Of a stretch of DNA of 64,000 bases, positions 24,074-32,587 are shown piece after piece (within the stretch, counting starts at the first letter, position 1; the number at the start of each line of letters is the position of its first letter). Origin of the DNA: Streptomyces sp. NBC_00483 (GTDB lineage: Bacteria; Actinomycetota; Actinomycetes; Streptomycetales; Streptomycetaceae); NCBI RefSeq assembly GCF_036013745.1, contig NZ_CP107880.1:8432001-8496000 (forward strand), written 5' to 3'. The notes below the pieces were generated by a model. It made no database searches. It was not told where the DNA came from and saw only the letters and a list, made by a program, of their open reading frames with translations. Made by a program: the position numbers and the translations under genes.

Positions 24074-25900
24074 TCAGTCGGCGATGTCGACTCCGTAGCC
24101 GCGCGCGAGGGCGTCGAGTCCGTGGTCGTAGCCCTGTCCGACGGCGCGGAAACGCCAGAGTGGACCGCGGCGGTAGAGCTCGGCCAGGACCAGTGTGCGC
24201 TCGCTGGTGGCGGCGTCCAGTGTCGCGCGTGTCAGTGGGGCGGCGCTGTCGCCGGGTGCCGTGGCGACTTGGACGGCGCCGACGTCGCCGAAGGACAGAC
24301 CGTCGTCGATGGCCGCGGCGATCACCACCCGGTGTGAGGACGGGGGCAGGGAAGCGACGTCGACGGTGATGGTCTGTTCGGCCGGGCCGTTGGTGAGCAG
24401 GTGGACGGTGCCGCCGGGGTTCTCCGGGGCGCCGTAGAACACAAAGTCTTCGTCGAAGGTGACCTGTTCGTCCTCGTCGAGTACGAAGGCGACGACATCG
24501 ACCTCGCCGTGTTCCCAAGGTGCCCAGGACGCGGTGACATGCCACGGCGAGGTGGGGGTGGGCAGGTCGATGACGCCGCCGCGGGGGAGGGCATGGGGTG
24601 TAGTGGCGCCGACAGGCGTCTCCGATGTCCTGCCTGCGGCCACCTCGGAATCGGCGCCGGGGAGGGGGACGGTGGCGGGCATGGCCGGATCGACGAGCCA
24701 GCGCTCGTCGTGCACCGAAAGCCCCAGTTCCGTGATGCGGGGCATACGGCGGTCGTTGTCCCCGCCGGGGAGGAAGACGACGTCCGTGACGCTGCGCGAG
24801 AGATTGACCGCGGCGGAGCCGCCGAGTTCGACGACGAGGCTGCGCGCGCCGGCTGCCTCGGTGTGTGCGGCGCCCAGGACGAGGACGCGGCGCCCTGACA
24901 GTGGCCTTGCACCTGACCCGATGGGGGCGGGCTCGGCCTGGCGGGGGGCAGGGATGACCGGTGCCGGTCCGGGCGCCTGATGCCCCGCTCCGGCTTCTAC
25001 GTCGCTGAGCAGCTGGAGGAAGGTGTCCTCGTCGATGACGGGTACCCCTTCGGTGGCGGCCCGTCGTGCCTTCGCCGATTCGGTCGTGGGCTCGTTGCTG
25101 ACCAGGACGCTGGTGTGGTGGCTGACCGAGCCCATCATGTTGAGTCCGGCGGCAACGCCTCGGCCGATCAACTCGGCCCGCGCACAAACGGTTTCCCCGG
25201 TGATCGCGACTTTCATGCCCTGCCTCAGCGGTGAGCCCGGAGCCAGCCGGCCGGGATTGCGGTAGGCGCAGGGTGTCTTGGGCGGCGTGGGTGTGAACTG
25301 GGACTCGGCACGGGGCGGGCAGTTCACGAGGGGCAACTGCAGTGCGAGCCGGGCCGCCTCTTGCAGCGATGCTCGCAGGATTCCGGCCAGGACTCGCGTG
25401 TCGTCCAGCGCGTCGTGCGCGTGCCGCTGCGGTACGCCGTAGTGGGCGGCCAGGGTGCCCAGCTTCATGTCGGCTGTCGGTGGGTCCACTTGCCGGTTCA
25501 GGGCGAGGGTGCACAGCCGCTGCGAGACCGGCAGCCACGTGCGGGCCCGGGCGAACTCGTAGGCCAGGAAGTCGTAGTCGAACTGTGCGTTGTGGGCGAC
25601 CAGAACACGGTTCTGCAGCATTGCGCCGATGCGCTCGGCCACCTGGTCGAAGGTGGGCGCGCCGCGCAGCCGCTCGGTGGTCAGCCCGTGCACATCGACC
25701 GGCCCCGGATCACACCCCGGATCGAGAAGTGTGGAGAACTCCCCGGTCTGTTCGCCGTCCCGGCCGATGGTGACCACGGCGACCGACAGCACCCGGTCGC
25801 GCCGGGGTATCAGCCCGGAGGTCTCCACGTCGACGAGGGCCCAGTCGTGGGCGTAGCCGTCCATGGGGGTGAGGTCGAAGGAGGGCGAGGCGAGACTCAT
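24074..25900 (-). CDS. DEDDh exonuclease - BRCT - BRCT-like - TerD fusion protein
   Basis: The 608-residue protein combines four parts. Residues 20-185 are a DnaQ-like 3'-5' exonuclease with ALVDVETSG (Asp24, Glu26), AHNAQFDYDF, and HAHDALDDTR for the third and fourth acidic ligands. About 205-290 is a BRCT domain (GMKVAITGETVCARAELIGR, GVPVIDEDTFLQLL). About 330-415 is a second BRCT-like segment (LSGRRVLVLGAAHTE, ending in DERWLVDP). About 435-608 is a TerD/stress-protein domain (VDVVAFVLDEDEQV, DFVFYGAPENPGGTV, ARGYGVDIAD). The ATG at 25900 is chosen; ATG 25864 (MDGYAHDW) is possible. No ter operon genes surround it. A DNA-damage or stress-linked nuclease is likely. Confidence 0.88.
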   Translation of the reverse strand: MSLASPSFDLTPMDGYAHDWALVDVETSGLIPRRDRVLSVAVVTIGRDGEQTGEFSTLLDPGCDPGPVDVHGLTTERLRGAPTFDQVAERIGAMLQNRVLVAHNAQFDYDFLAYEFARARTWLPVSQRLCTLALNRQVDPPTADMKLGTLAAHYGVPQRHAHDALDDTRVLAGILRASLQEAARLALQLPLVNCPPRAESQFTPTPPKTPCAYRNPGRLAPGSPLRQGMKVAITGETVCARAELIGRGVAAGLNMMGSVSHHTSVLVSNEPTTESAKARRAATEGVPVIDEDTFLQLLSDVEAGAGHQAPGPAPVIPAPRQAEPAPIGSGARPLSGRRVLVLGAAHTEAAGARSLVVELGGSAAVNLSRSVTDVVFLPGGDNDRRMPRITELGLSVHDERWLVDPAMPATVPLPGADSEVAAGRTSETPVGATTPHALPRGGVIDLPTPTSPWHVTASWAPWEHGEVDVVAFVLDEDEQVTFDEDFVFYGAPENPGGTVHLLTNGPAEQTITVDVASLPPSSHRVVIAAAIDDGLSFGDVGAVQVATAPGDSAAPLTRATLDAATSERTLVLAELYRRGPLWRFRAVGQGYDHGLDALARGYGVDIAD

Positions 25901-25974
25901 GAGGCAAGGATGAGCGGGCATACACGGCACCTTCAACCTTCATGCACTTTTGTCTTCATATTGCAATTGTGTTC

Positions 25975-26518
25975 GTGGCGCTGCCAGATCAGGTGGTGGT
26001 GCCGGCGCAGTACGGTGTCGGGTCGGACCAGTAACCAGAGTCGACGCAGGGCCTGGCGTGGCAGGCGGGGGTCAGCAGGGCGGCGAGGAACGCCCGGTCC
26101 GCGGGTGTGAACTTGGTTCGGTCCGTGCCGAGTTGTCGTTCCGGGACGGTGGTCTGGCGGCGTAAGGCGAGGATCTCCGTGTCCTTGTCGCGATCGTTTA
26201 TTGGTAGCAATCGCAGTGCGGAGAACAGGTTGGTGAGGGTCAGGTAGGCGGGACGGAGCGACACGAAATCATCCTGTCGCACCGTCGATGACGTTCCTGA
26301 TCTGCATGGATGACATTTTCGGCAGGCGCAGGCGCAGGCGCAGGGCGAGGATTTCGATGTTCTTGTCGCGGTTGTTCGCCGGGAGCATCTGCAGCATGGC
26401 GAAGGCGTTGGTCGCGGTCAGATAGGTCGATCGAAGCAGCGCGGTCGTTCATCATGCCGGGCTGTCACGGCGCGATGACGGGGTGAGTGGCCTGCGCGGA
26501 TGGGGTTCTTGGCACGCA
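25975..26518 (-). mobile_element. Two joined N-terminal remnants of the integrase-type IS
   Basis: Remnant one (about 25975-26330) reads LTNLFSALRLLPINDRDKD, LALRRQTTVPERQLG and LVRPDTVLRRHHH on the minus strand, with frame breaks and no catalytic core. Its end repeat is near 26330. Remnant two (about 26331-26518) reads TATNAFAMLQMLPANNRDKN and EILALR, with end repeat TGCGTGCCAAGAACCCC. They meet at three copies of GGCGCA (26325-26342), so one element probably inserted into, or recombined with, the other. Neither is functional. Confidence 0.75.
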
Positions 26519-26704
26519 CACCGCCGGATGACAGAGGAACACCTGGCTATGGCCGTCCCGGACCAGAAAGCGCGGGCTCATGTCACCATCACCGTCACGG
26601 GGCTGATCTGACCGGTCGCGGTGTTGAAGGGCCGGCCGGTCCTTGGACCGGTCCGCTCGACCAAGCCGTTGCAGGGCGGGCGCCGAATGATCAGTAGCGA
26701 GCAT
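26519..26704. other. Gene-free stretch
   Basis: Only a hairpin (CCGGTCC-TT-GGACCGG, 26636-26651) and a 27-codon open frame (26528-26611) without support were seen. Confidence 0.4.
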
Positions 26705-26723
26705 TCCACGGTCATGCCGTGGA
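26705..26723. promoter_or_regulatory. 7-bp-arm inverted repeat upstream of hydrolase gene
   Basis: TCCACGG-TCATG-CCGTGGA is perfect in its arms and lies directly before the AGGGAGG ribosome-binding site and ATG at 26740. It could be an operator or a 5' UTR hairpin. Confidence 0.45.
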
Positions 26724-26739
26724 GTAGGGAGGGTGACGC

Positions 26740-27396
26740 ATGGCTGATTTCGGACAGCCCGCCACTGTGGCGAGTGCTAGCGGTGCGTTGGTGCGGTGTC
26801 GAACCCCGCCCAAGGCGCGGGCCGCGGTGCTGTTCCTGCACGGCGGCCGTGCCGATGGCCGGTCTCCGTCACGGTCCTGGCACCTCGCGGCGCTGCGCAT
26901 GCGGCCCTTCGTGCGCGCGGCCGCGGCGGCCCTCGCGGATGCCCCCGTCCTCTTGGCGCGGGTGCAGTACCGGGTGCGTGGCTGGAACGGATCCGACGCC
27001 GATGCCCTGCACGATGCGAATCGGGCACTGGACGAGCTGACCCGGCTCGTCGGCGACGTGCCAGTGGTGCTCGTGGGTCACTCGATGGGCGGCCGCGCCG
27101 CTCTGCGCGCCGCACGAGCTCCCCAGGTCGGGGCCGTTGTGGCGTTGGCCCCCTGGTGCCCGGAGGACGAACCAGTCGCACACCTGAGGGACAAGGACGT
27201 CCTCGTGCTCCACGGTGACCACGACCGCGTCACCGATCCGCAGGCCTCGGCCGAGTACGTCCGACGTGCGCGAGCGTCAGGCGCGCGGGCGGACATGTCC
27301 CTTGTGCCCGGTGGCGACCACGCGATGCTGCGCAACAGCAGGTGGTGGCACCGCACCACCGCCTCGGCGGTCGTGGACTTCACCTCCCACGGGTAG
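26740..27396 (+). CDS. Alpha/beta hydrolase (dienelactone-hydrolase/acylglycerol-lipase-like)
   Basis: The 218-residue protein contains VLFLHGGRADG (oxyanion region), the nucleophile elbow GHSMGG (Ser near residue 116), the Asp loop VLVLHGDHDRVTDP and the His loop VPGGDHAMLR, a complete Ser-Asp-His triad. A strong AGGGAGG ribosome-binding site precedes the ATG. No signal peptide is present, so it is cytoplasmic. Similar short hydrolases of Streptomyces have no known substrate. It is isolated between IS remnants, and downstream is a transposase fragment on the opposite strand. Confidence 0.88.
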   Translation: MADFGQPATVASASGALVRCRTPPKARAAVLFLHGGRADGRSPSRSWHLAALRMRPFVRAAAAALADAPVLLARVQYRVRGWNGSDADALHDANRALDELTRLVGDVPVVLVGHSMGGRAALRAARAPQVGAVVALAPWCPEDEPVAHLRDKDVLVLHGDHDRVTDPQASAEYVRRARASGARADMSLVPGGDHAMLRNSRWWHRTTASAVVDFTSHG

Positions 27397-27509
27397 TCGC
27401 GGTGGGGCACTTCGTGGGAGACGGACACCGTCCGGTGCAACGCCGTGGTGGCGCCGGGTGGGTTCGACGGTGGATGCGGTGGAGGGCCTGCTGGGGCTGC
27501 GGTGTCGGG

Positions 27510-27690
27510 GGGATGGTCCATTTGCCGGCGATGAGTTGGTGGTGCCGGCGCAGCACGGCGTTCTTGTGCCGCAACGCCAACATCTCCGCGTCCTAGGCCA
27601 GGCAGCTGCGCAGTACGGCAGCGGGCACCTTGATCAGATTCCGGACCACCGTGGTGACGATCGACAGCCACATCGAAGGATCATCCCAGG
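27510..27690 (-). mobile_element. Internally deleted N-terminal transposase remnant (second integrase-type family)
   Basis: On the minus strand MWLSIVTTVVRNLIKVPAAV is followed by a stop. AEMLALRHKNAVLRRHHQLIAGKW then joins the helical start of the transposase directly to a segment normally about 40 residues further on. This differs in sequence from the family at 22869 and matches the fragment at 59446. There are no termini and no catalytic residues. Confidence 0.65.
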
Positions 27691-27952
27691 CGCCATTGAG
27701 GCTGTTGCCTCGCGTGGAGAAGCTGCAGGCCAGAGCAGGAATCGTATTTCCGAGCGGGACAGGCACCCTTCTGACGTCAGCGCCGGCAGCCCTGTAGAGA
27801 GTCTCTGGCGCCAATGTCATCGTGGCGCTCTGTGGGCGTCTGCGCACGTCGTCGCACGGATCGGGGCGCCGCGCACCGCGCGCCGTCGCCTTGAGGCCGA
27901 GGTCGGAAGGCATGGATTTCCCAGTGCCGGTCGCGCTCGCCCGAGCCTTCGT

Positions 27953-28492
27953 TCACTCGAGAAGGGCGGCCGCAACGGCCTTGGCGCGGCGGGCGGGCTG
28001 TGGAGTGCGTTCGCGCAATGCGGTCACCATCGCTCCGTCGAAGAGCAGCATGAACTGTCGTGCCAGTTCGGCGTGTTGGGGTTGCCCAGCCGCAGCCAGC
28101 AGGCCGTCGAGGTAGCGGATGACGTCCTCTTTGTGCTCGGCGGCGACACGATGGGCCGCACTGTCCGGGTCGGCGTACTCCACGATGGTGTTGATCGCGA
28201 CGCAGCCGCGGAAGCCGGAATGGGTGAAACGCTCGGCCAGGGCCTCGAACACGGCCAGCGGCTCACCTCCGCGCGCCTTCACCTCGTTCGTCAGCCACCG
28301 CAGGACGCGTTCGCCGGCGCCGCGCACAACGGCCACCACGAGGTCGTCCTTGCCGGGGAAATGCCGGTAGAACGAGGCGCGTCCCACGCCGGAGGCGGCG
28401 AGCAGTCGCTCGAGCCCCACAGCGCGGATGCCTTCCGCGTAGAAGAGCTCCTCTGCGGCCTTGATCAGGCGGTCGCGTGCGTGGGTCGGCAT
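27953..28492 (-). CDS. TetR-family repressor, divergent from MFS exporter
   Basis: This 179-residue regulator has an N-terminal HTH (residues 5-50: RLIKAAEELFYAEGIRAVGL, GVGRASFYRHFPGKDDL). The C-terminal domain includes GFRGCVAINTIVEYADPD and LFDGAMVTAL, as in TetR_C_13-like repressors. The start ATG 28492 faces the MFS gene 95 bp away. Two 20-bp operator-like repeats lie in that gap. The pair is the standard layout for drug-efflux control, in which the repressor is released by the exported compound. Confidence 0.93.
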   Translation of the reverse strand: MPTHARDRLIKAAEELFYAEGIRAVGLERLLAASGVGRASFYRHFPGKDDLVVAVVRGAGERVLRWLTNEVKARGGEPLAVFEALAERFTHSGFRGCVAINTIVEYADPDSAAHRVAAEHKEDVIRYLDGLLAAAGQPQHAELARQFMLLFDGAMVTALRERTPQPARRAKAVAAALLE

Positions 28493-28511
28493 GCCGCAAG
28501 CCTAATCGACC

Positions 28512-28575
28512 TTGACGCGAAACGGAACCGACCAGTACCGTCCTGCGTCAGCAAGACGGAACCAATCGGTACCAC
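28512..28575 (+). promoter_or_regulatory. MFS promoter with two 20-bp operator repeats
   Basis: A TTGACG box (28512-28517) and TACCGT (28536-28541) form a plausible promoter towards the MFS gene. ACGGAACCGACCAGTACCGT (28522-28541) and ACGGAACCAATCGGTACCAC (28556-28575) are related, each with ACGGAAC/GTACC(G/A) arms. They are spaced 34 bp, about three helical turns, which suits two TetR dimers on one face. Confidence 0.65.
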
Positions 28576-28587
28576 CTTGGGGGTCGC

Positions 28588-29889
28588 ATGGCTCGTTCGC
28601 GAGGAAACGCGGGCAACGGCGAAGAGATCGCGGAGGCGGGCGAACGGGTCACGTCCTCAGCCGCCAGGGACGCTTCGGCGGCACCAGCTGCGGACGGCCC
28701 TGCGCAGCGGCCCCCTTGGCGGGCACGCACGGCGATCCTGGCGCTCGGGGCCTTCGCGGTCGGCACGGACGGGTTCATCATCGTCGGACTGCTGCCCGAG
28801 ATCCGCGCCACGCTGCACGTCAGCGCGGGCGCAGTGGGCCAGATGGTGAGCCTGTTCTCCCTCGCCTATGCGCTACTGGGGCCGGTGCTCGCCGCGTTGA
28901 CGGGGAAGTGGTCCCGGCGCCGGGTGCTGGTGGCCGGGGTGATGCTGCTCGCTGTGGGCAACGCCGTCACCGCCACGGCGGACAACTTCGCCCTGGTGCT
29001 GAGCTCGAGAGTGCTGGCGGGCGCGGGCGCCTCGCTGTTCATGGCGAGTGCCGTGGCGACGGCCGCGCACCTGGCCGGGGAGGTGCGACGGGGCCGGGCC
29101 ATCGCCATGGTGACCGCCGGGGCGACCCTCGCGCTGGTGCTGGGCGCTCCGCTGGGCACCCTGATCGGCGGGGCCTGGGGCTGGCGGGCGGCGATCTGGT
29201 TCGTTGCCGCGCTCGCCGCCGTGGTTGCGGCTGTTCTCGCCGCGCTGCTGCCACAGGTGCACCTGAGCGTCGGCGCCTCGCTGCGGGAGCGGATCGCACC
29301 GCTGACCGACGGGCGGGTGCTGCGGGTATTGGTGGTCACCCTGCTGGCGTTCGTCGCGATCTTCCTGCCCTTCACCTACATGAGCGCGGTCTTCGAGCCG
29401 GCCGTCGGCGGAGAGCAGTCCCGCCTCGCGCTGCTCCTGCTGGTCTTCGGTGTCGCTGCCACCTGCGGCAACCTGGGCGCCGGAGCGCTTGCCGACCGGT
29501 ACGACCCGCGGCGCGTCGTCATCGGCGCCACCCTCGGGATCGCCGCGGTGTTCCTGGTCATGCTGCCGATCCGGGAGAGTTTCGTCCCCGTGGTGATTGC
29601 CACGGCCTTCAGCGGCGTCGTCTCCTACTCCGTGATCGGCCCGCAGCAGCACCGCATCATCGCCTACGCCCCGCCCGGCGGTGCCCCGGTGGTGACCTCT
29701 CTCAACACCTCCGCCGCCTACCTGGGCAACTTCCTTTCCAGTGCGCTGGGTGCGGCGGTCCTCACTCGCTCCGCGGCCCTCATGCTGCCGATCGCCGCGG
29801 CCTTCGCCGCCATCGCGTCACTGCTCACCTGGTGGCTCTCGCGCGGCCACACCCCGACAGGACGGAACTCCACCGCACGATCAGCGTGA
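28588..29889 (+). CDS. MFS transporter (DHA1/AraJ-like drug exporter)
   Basis: This is a 433-residue membrane protein with 12 predicted helices after a 45-residue hydrophilic N-terminus. Motif A-like GKWSRRRVLV lies after helix 2, and ADRYDPRRVV is the repeat in the second half. FAVGTDGFIIVGLLPEI in helix 1 is characteristic of the AraJ/PbuE-like DHA1 subgroup of exporters. A GGGGG ribosome-binding site precedes the ATG. It is controlled by the divergent TetR. The substrate is unknown. A 14-bp perfect palindrome overlaps its stop codon region. Confidence 0.92.
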   Translation: MARSRGNAGNGEEIAEAGERVTSSAARDASAAPAADGPAQRPPWRARTAILALGAFAVGTDGFIIVGLLPEIRATLHVSAGAVGQMVSLFSLAYALLGPVLAALTGKWSRRRVLVAGVMLLAVGNAVTATADNFALVLSSRVLAGAGASLFMASAVATAAHLAGEVRRGRAIAMVTAGATLALVLGAPLGTLIGGAWGWRAAIWFVAALAAVVAAVLAALLPQVHLSVGASLRERIAPLTDGRVLRVLVVTLLAFVAIFLPFTYMSAVFEPAVGGEQSRLALLLLVFGVAATCGNLGAGALADRYDPRRVVIGATLGIAAVFLVMLPIRESFVPVVIATAFSGVVSYSVIGPQQHRIIAYAPPGGAPVVTSLNTSAAYLGNFLSSALGAAVLTRSAALMLPIAAAFAAIASLLTWWLSRGHTPTGRNSTARSA

Positions 29890-29902
29890 CGCTGTACAGC
29901 GT
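29889..29902. promoter_or_regulatory. 14-bp perfect palindrome, orphan TetR-type operator
   Basis: ACGCTGTACAGCGT begins at the last base of the MFS stop codon. The form is typical of TetR-family operators and differs from the repeats upstream of the MFS gene. The sequence downstream is eroded IS DNA, so the gene it once controlled may be gone. Confidence 0.55.
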
Positions 29903-30018
29903 TGATCGCCCGATCGTTCCCCACAACTTCTCTGTAGGTCTGTAGGATCTCGCGCTCTGCGTCATGGTGCATCGACCACAACGGGACTCTGCGGGTGCTG
30001 ACTAATCATCCGGCCTGG

Positions 30019-30705
30019 TCAAGCAGTATGTCGGTACCCGTGGAAGGTTCCGCCGAGCCGGTCTCGTCGACGGACTTCCAGGTGTCTGGTGTGCGCTGGC
30101 ACGTTGATCGGTTCGGGTGGTGGGCGAAGGGGCGCGGCTTGTCTCAGGGTTCGGTGCGGCCGGTGCGCGTTGTGGAACGTGGCGAACTCGCGCGGCGCGT
30201 GGAGGAGGTGGTGCTGGTTCCAGATCAGGGTGCGGTCCAGGAGCTTGCGCCGGCAGGTCTGTATCCACCGTTCCGTGATCGAGTTCATGCGGGGCAGGCG
30301 GATGTCACACTCGATGACCGCCGGTCCGGCATCGATCAGGGTCGCGTCGAAGGCTGCGGTGAAGTTGGAATCTCGGTCGCGGATAAGAGAGTTGGCCCTG
30401 CTGCCCTCATCCTCCAAGTCCATGGTGAGGTTGCGCCCTGGCTGTGTGACCCGGGCGGCGGTGCCCAAGATCCGGATGCGCCGGGTGGCGTGCTCGATGA
30501 CTGCGAAGACGTACAGGCGCGCCCCGGTCAGAGTGCGGGTCTCGAAGAAGTCGCAGGCCGGCAGGGTATTGGTCTGACTGCGCAGAAAGTCGGCCCAGGT
30601 GGTGTGCTGACGCTGGGGAGAGGGGGCGATGCGGTGGTCTTTGAGTATCTCCCAGGCGGTGGAGGCGGTGACGTCTGCAGTGCTGAGGCGCAGGGCGGCG
30701 ACCAT
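30019..30705 (-). pseudogene. 5'-truncated integrase-type transposase
   Basis: The frame encodes only the C-terminal two thirds of the transposase. It begins near ASTAWEILKDHRIAPSPQRQ and covers the rve core, including the first Asp region ACDFFETRTLTGARLYVFAV, SLIRDRDSNF and PRMNSITERWIQTCRRKLLD. It ends VRRRDRLGGTFHGYRHTA. The N-terminal helices and mid HTH are missing and the right end repeat is gone. A decayed left end (TGCGGGTGCTGAC near 29990) remains. Internal deletions relative to the copy at 32588 are also visible around GTAARVTQPGRN. Confidence 0.8.
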
Positions 30706-30954
30706 TGATTCGCTGTCGGTTGAGGTGAAGGGGCATCAACTACAGGCTTCCGTCGTGGTGTTGGGTGTCGCCCGCGTGAGCTGAAGACGGGGGGAGGCGT
30801 TGCTTCGAGTGGTCGCCGCCGGGTGTGAGGCCAGTGACAGAGTCGTGACACAAGTCAGGGCAACGGGTATGTAATGCCACTGGTCGTACAGGGCAGTCAG
30901 ACCAATCGGAACCAGCATGTATGACGGCATGCGCGAGATATGGAGAATGCGCCG

Positions 30955-31569
30955 ATGACGAACACTGGAACCCGTAGAGGCCTGTTGGCACTGATCGTCG
31001 TGGCGGCCGCCACGACGGGCGTCGCCGTGACGGCGATGGGGACCGCCTCCGCGTCCGGCACGCCGAGGTTCCTGTCCCCGTCCCAACTGCCGCCGCACCC
31101 CTCGTCGCCCTGGTACGCGAGTCCGGTCACGGCCGGGCAGCCGGATCCGCTGCCGATGTGCGTGGGCGAGGCGCTTCCGTCGATCTCCGTGCACCGCGCG
31201 TACCACACGGACCTCGATGCCACCGCACTTCAGGTGACCGTGGTGGAGCGCAACGCGCAGCGGGCCAAGGACTTCGCGGCGTTGCTGCGCGAGGACCTGG
31301 CCGGGTGCGCCGGTTCGCTGATGAAGCAGGACCCCGAGGTGAGCGCGACGCAGAAGTACTACGGCCGGCTCCCCGTCGAGGAAGGCGCCGTCGTGTACGG
31401 CGTGCACACCACGACCACGTGGGGCGCCTCAGACATCAACCTGTTCTCGGTGGGCCGGGACGGCAACATCGTGACGGTGGTCCGCTGGGGCCAGATGGGC
31501 TCCTACCGCGACGCCAAGGTGGCCGACTTCAAGAAGACGACGGTGACGGCGGTGAACAAGCTGCGCTGA
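30955..31569 (+). CDS. Secreted protein of unknown function
   Basis: This frame gives 204 residues from ATG 30955, which sits 8 bp after GGAG; ATG 30940 is in frame but lacks a site. The signal peptide (residues 5-34: RRGLLALIVVAAATTGVAVT, cleavage near ASA-S) is followed by a single globular domain with two cysteines (PMCVGEALP and LAGCAGSL). Its pattern (LQVTVVERNAQRAKDFAALL, VSATQKYYGRLPVEEGAVVY, NIVTVVRWGQMG) is alternating beta and helix. This is reminiscent of PknH-type extracellular sensor domains, but that is only a suggestion. The gene stands alone between IS remnants. Confidence 0.8.
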   Translation: MTNTGTRRGLLALIVVAAATTGVAVTAMGTASASGTPRFLSPSQLPPHPSSPWYASPVTAGQPDPLPMCVGEALPSISVHRAYHTDLDATALQVTVVERNAQRAKDFAALLREDLAGCAGSLMKQDPEVSATQKYYGRLPVEEGAVVYGVHTTTTWGASDINLFSVGRDGNIVTVVRWGQMGSYRDAKVADFKKTTVTAVNKLR

Positions 31570-31587
31570 ACCCTGTATTGCCGCGAC

Positions 31588-31815
31588 GGGTGATTACTGA
31601 TCTCTTCGGGGCGTTGTCGGAGGGGGCGACGGGTTGTGATCCGTGCGGTAGGCCGGTGGTATGCGGTACGCGCAGGGCGGTGGGTTGACCGCCGAGCGGC
31701 CACCTGCTCGACCGTCACACCCGGACCGCGGTTCCTCGCGACCCGCACGACGTCCTCGCGGAACTCTTCCGGATAAGGCTTGGCACTGCGACATCCTTCC
31801 CACCCGCCCCATAGG
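31588..31815. mobile_element. Mosaic of IS630 and IS3 transposase 5' fragments
   Basis: On the plus strand, MRYAQGGGLTAERP (from 31661) is the start of an IS630-type transposase, preceded by an end-like TGATTACTGATCTC at about 31588. It runs directly into a minus-strand fragment (about 31700-31800) reading KPYPEEFREDVVRVARNR, GPGVTVEQVA, the beginning of an IS3-family OrfA. Neither has catalytic parts. Confidence 0.7.
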
Positions 31816-31865
31816 GCAAGCCAGTTCAAGATGTCACCCGATCGTGCGGCAGACCCGCTTGAAGT

Positions 31866-32459
31866 TCACCCCCTGTCTGGGCACTTACCTACGGCCACAA
31901 AAAGATCCACATGCTCCGGATTGTAGAAAGCGCGCCCCGCAGCTGGGAGCTGCTTGCAGACCTGCCCTTTTACCTTCTGGAGCTGTGAACGATCCGTCTC
32001 CGCGCTTCCCCCGTAGTAGACACGAACGTCCTGGGCGGGATAGCCCATGGCCAGGACGGCCTTGTAAGCCTTGGCGAAGTCGTCCCCCACCAGGGAGGGT
32101 GTGTGCGGGGCCGGCGCCCGCTCTCCCCACTTCTTCGGACAGGACTCACCGGTGAGGACCACTCCGAAGTCCACGGAGCCGGGGCCCTTTCCGGGCCTTT
32201 TGAAGCAGACCCTCCATAGCCGGGGGGCGGTTTGGTCGGTCGCGCGGTCGAGGCTGGTCGCGTCTTCGACGCTGTAGCCCTTGTTGTCCGCGACTGCGAC
32301 GCGTATCTGCGAGACCAGGCTGTTCTTGGCTGCGCCCGTGGAGCTCGGAGCGGGGCGCGCCGACTTCGAACTGTCCTTGGGGGCTCCGGTTGTGCAACCG
32401 GTGACCGCCAGAGCGAGAGCTGCGACTCCGACGAGCGACCTGACCAGAGGCCTTTTCAT
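31866..32459 (-). CDS. Putative lipoprotein of unknown function
   Basis: ATG 32459 begins MKRPLVRSLVGVAALALAVTGC with the lipobox VTGC, so the mature protein is membrane-anchored outside the cell. The 197 residues include a Ser/Pro/Ala linker and then a compact domain with paired cysteines (LWRVCFKRPG, TGESCPKKWG, GQVCKQLPAAG, AVGKCPDRG). The element DFAKAYKAVLAMGYPAQDVRVYY resembles a PASTA-like unit. The frame upstream of 32459 contains the remains of another gene and is not part of this protein. IS630/IS3 remnants lie just downstream and an IS copy lies upstream. Confidence 0.8.
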   Translation of the reverse strand: MKRPLVRSLVGVAALALAVTGCTTGAPKDSSKSARPAPSSTGAAKNSLVSQIRVAVADNKGYSVEDATSLDRATDQTAPRLWRVCFKRPGKGPGSVDFGVVLTGESCPKKWGERAPAPHTPSLVGDDFAKAYKAVLAMGYPAQDVRVYYGGSAETDRSQLQKVKGQVCKQLPAAGRAFYNPEHVDLFVAVGKCPDRG

Positions 32460-32520
32460 GAATGCGTCTCCCTGGGCGGAGGCGGGGCCAGGGCCGGCCC
32501 CGCCTCCGCGATGGTAGGGG

Positions 32521-32587
32521 CTACGCGTACGCGCCCTGCCAGTAGCCGTAGTCCCAGACGTGGTAGCCGTTGTACTCGCCGTAGCAG
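32521..32587 (-). pseudogene. C-terminal stub of a Tyr/Trp/Gly-rich protein cut by an IS
   Basis: Reading from the IS edge at 32587, the frame gives CYGEYNGYHVWDYGYWQGAYA and a TAG stop at 32521. The aromatic- and glycine-rich tail looks genuinely coding, but the rest of the gene is not found across the IS. It was probably removed with the insertion. Confidence 0.45.

Noticed and set aside
24074..25900. TerD domain as evidence of a tellurite-resistance operon
   Set aside because: No terA, terB, terC or terZ homologue lies within reach; only the fused domain is present.
26325..26342. Hexamer repeat GGCGCA as a microsatellite or CRISPR-like array
   Set aside because: It has only three units with no spacers, explained by the IS-end junction.
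27215..28849. Plus-strand open frame of over 500 codons crossing the TetR gene
   Set aside because: It runs antisense through the TetR gene and IS debris, with no recognisable domain.
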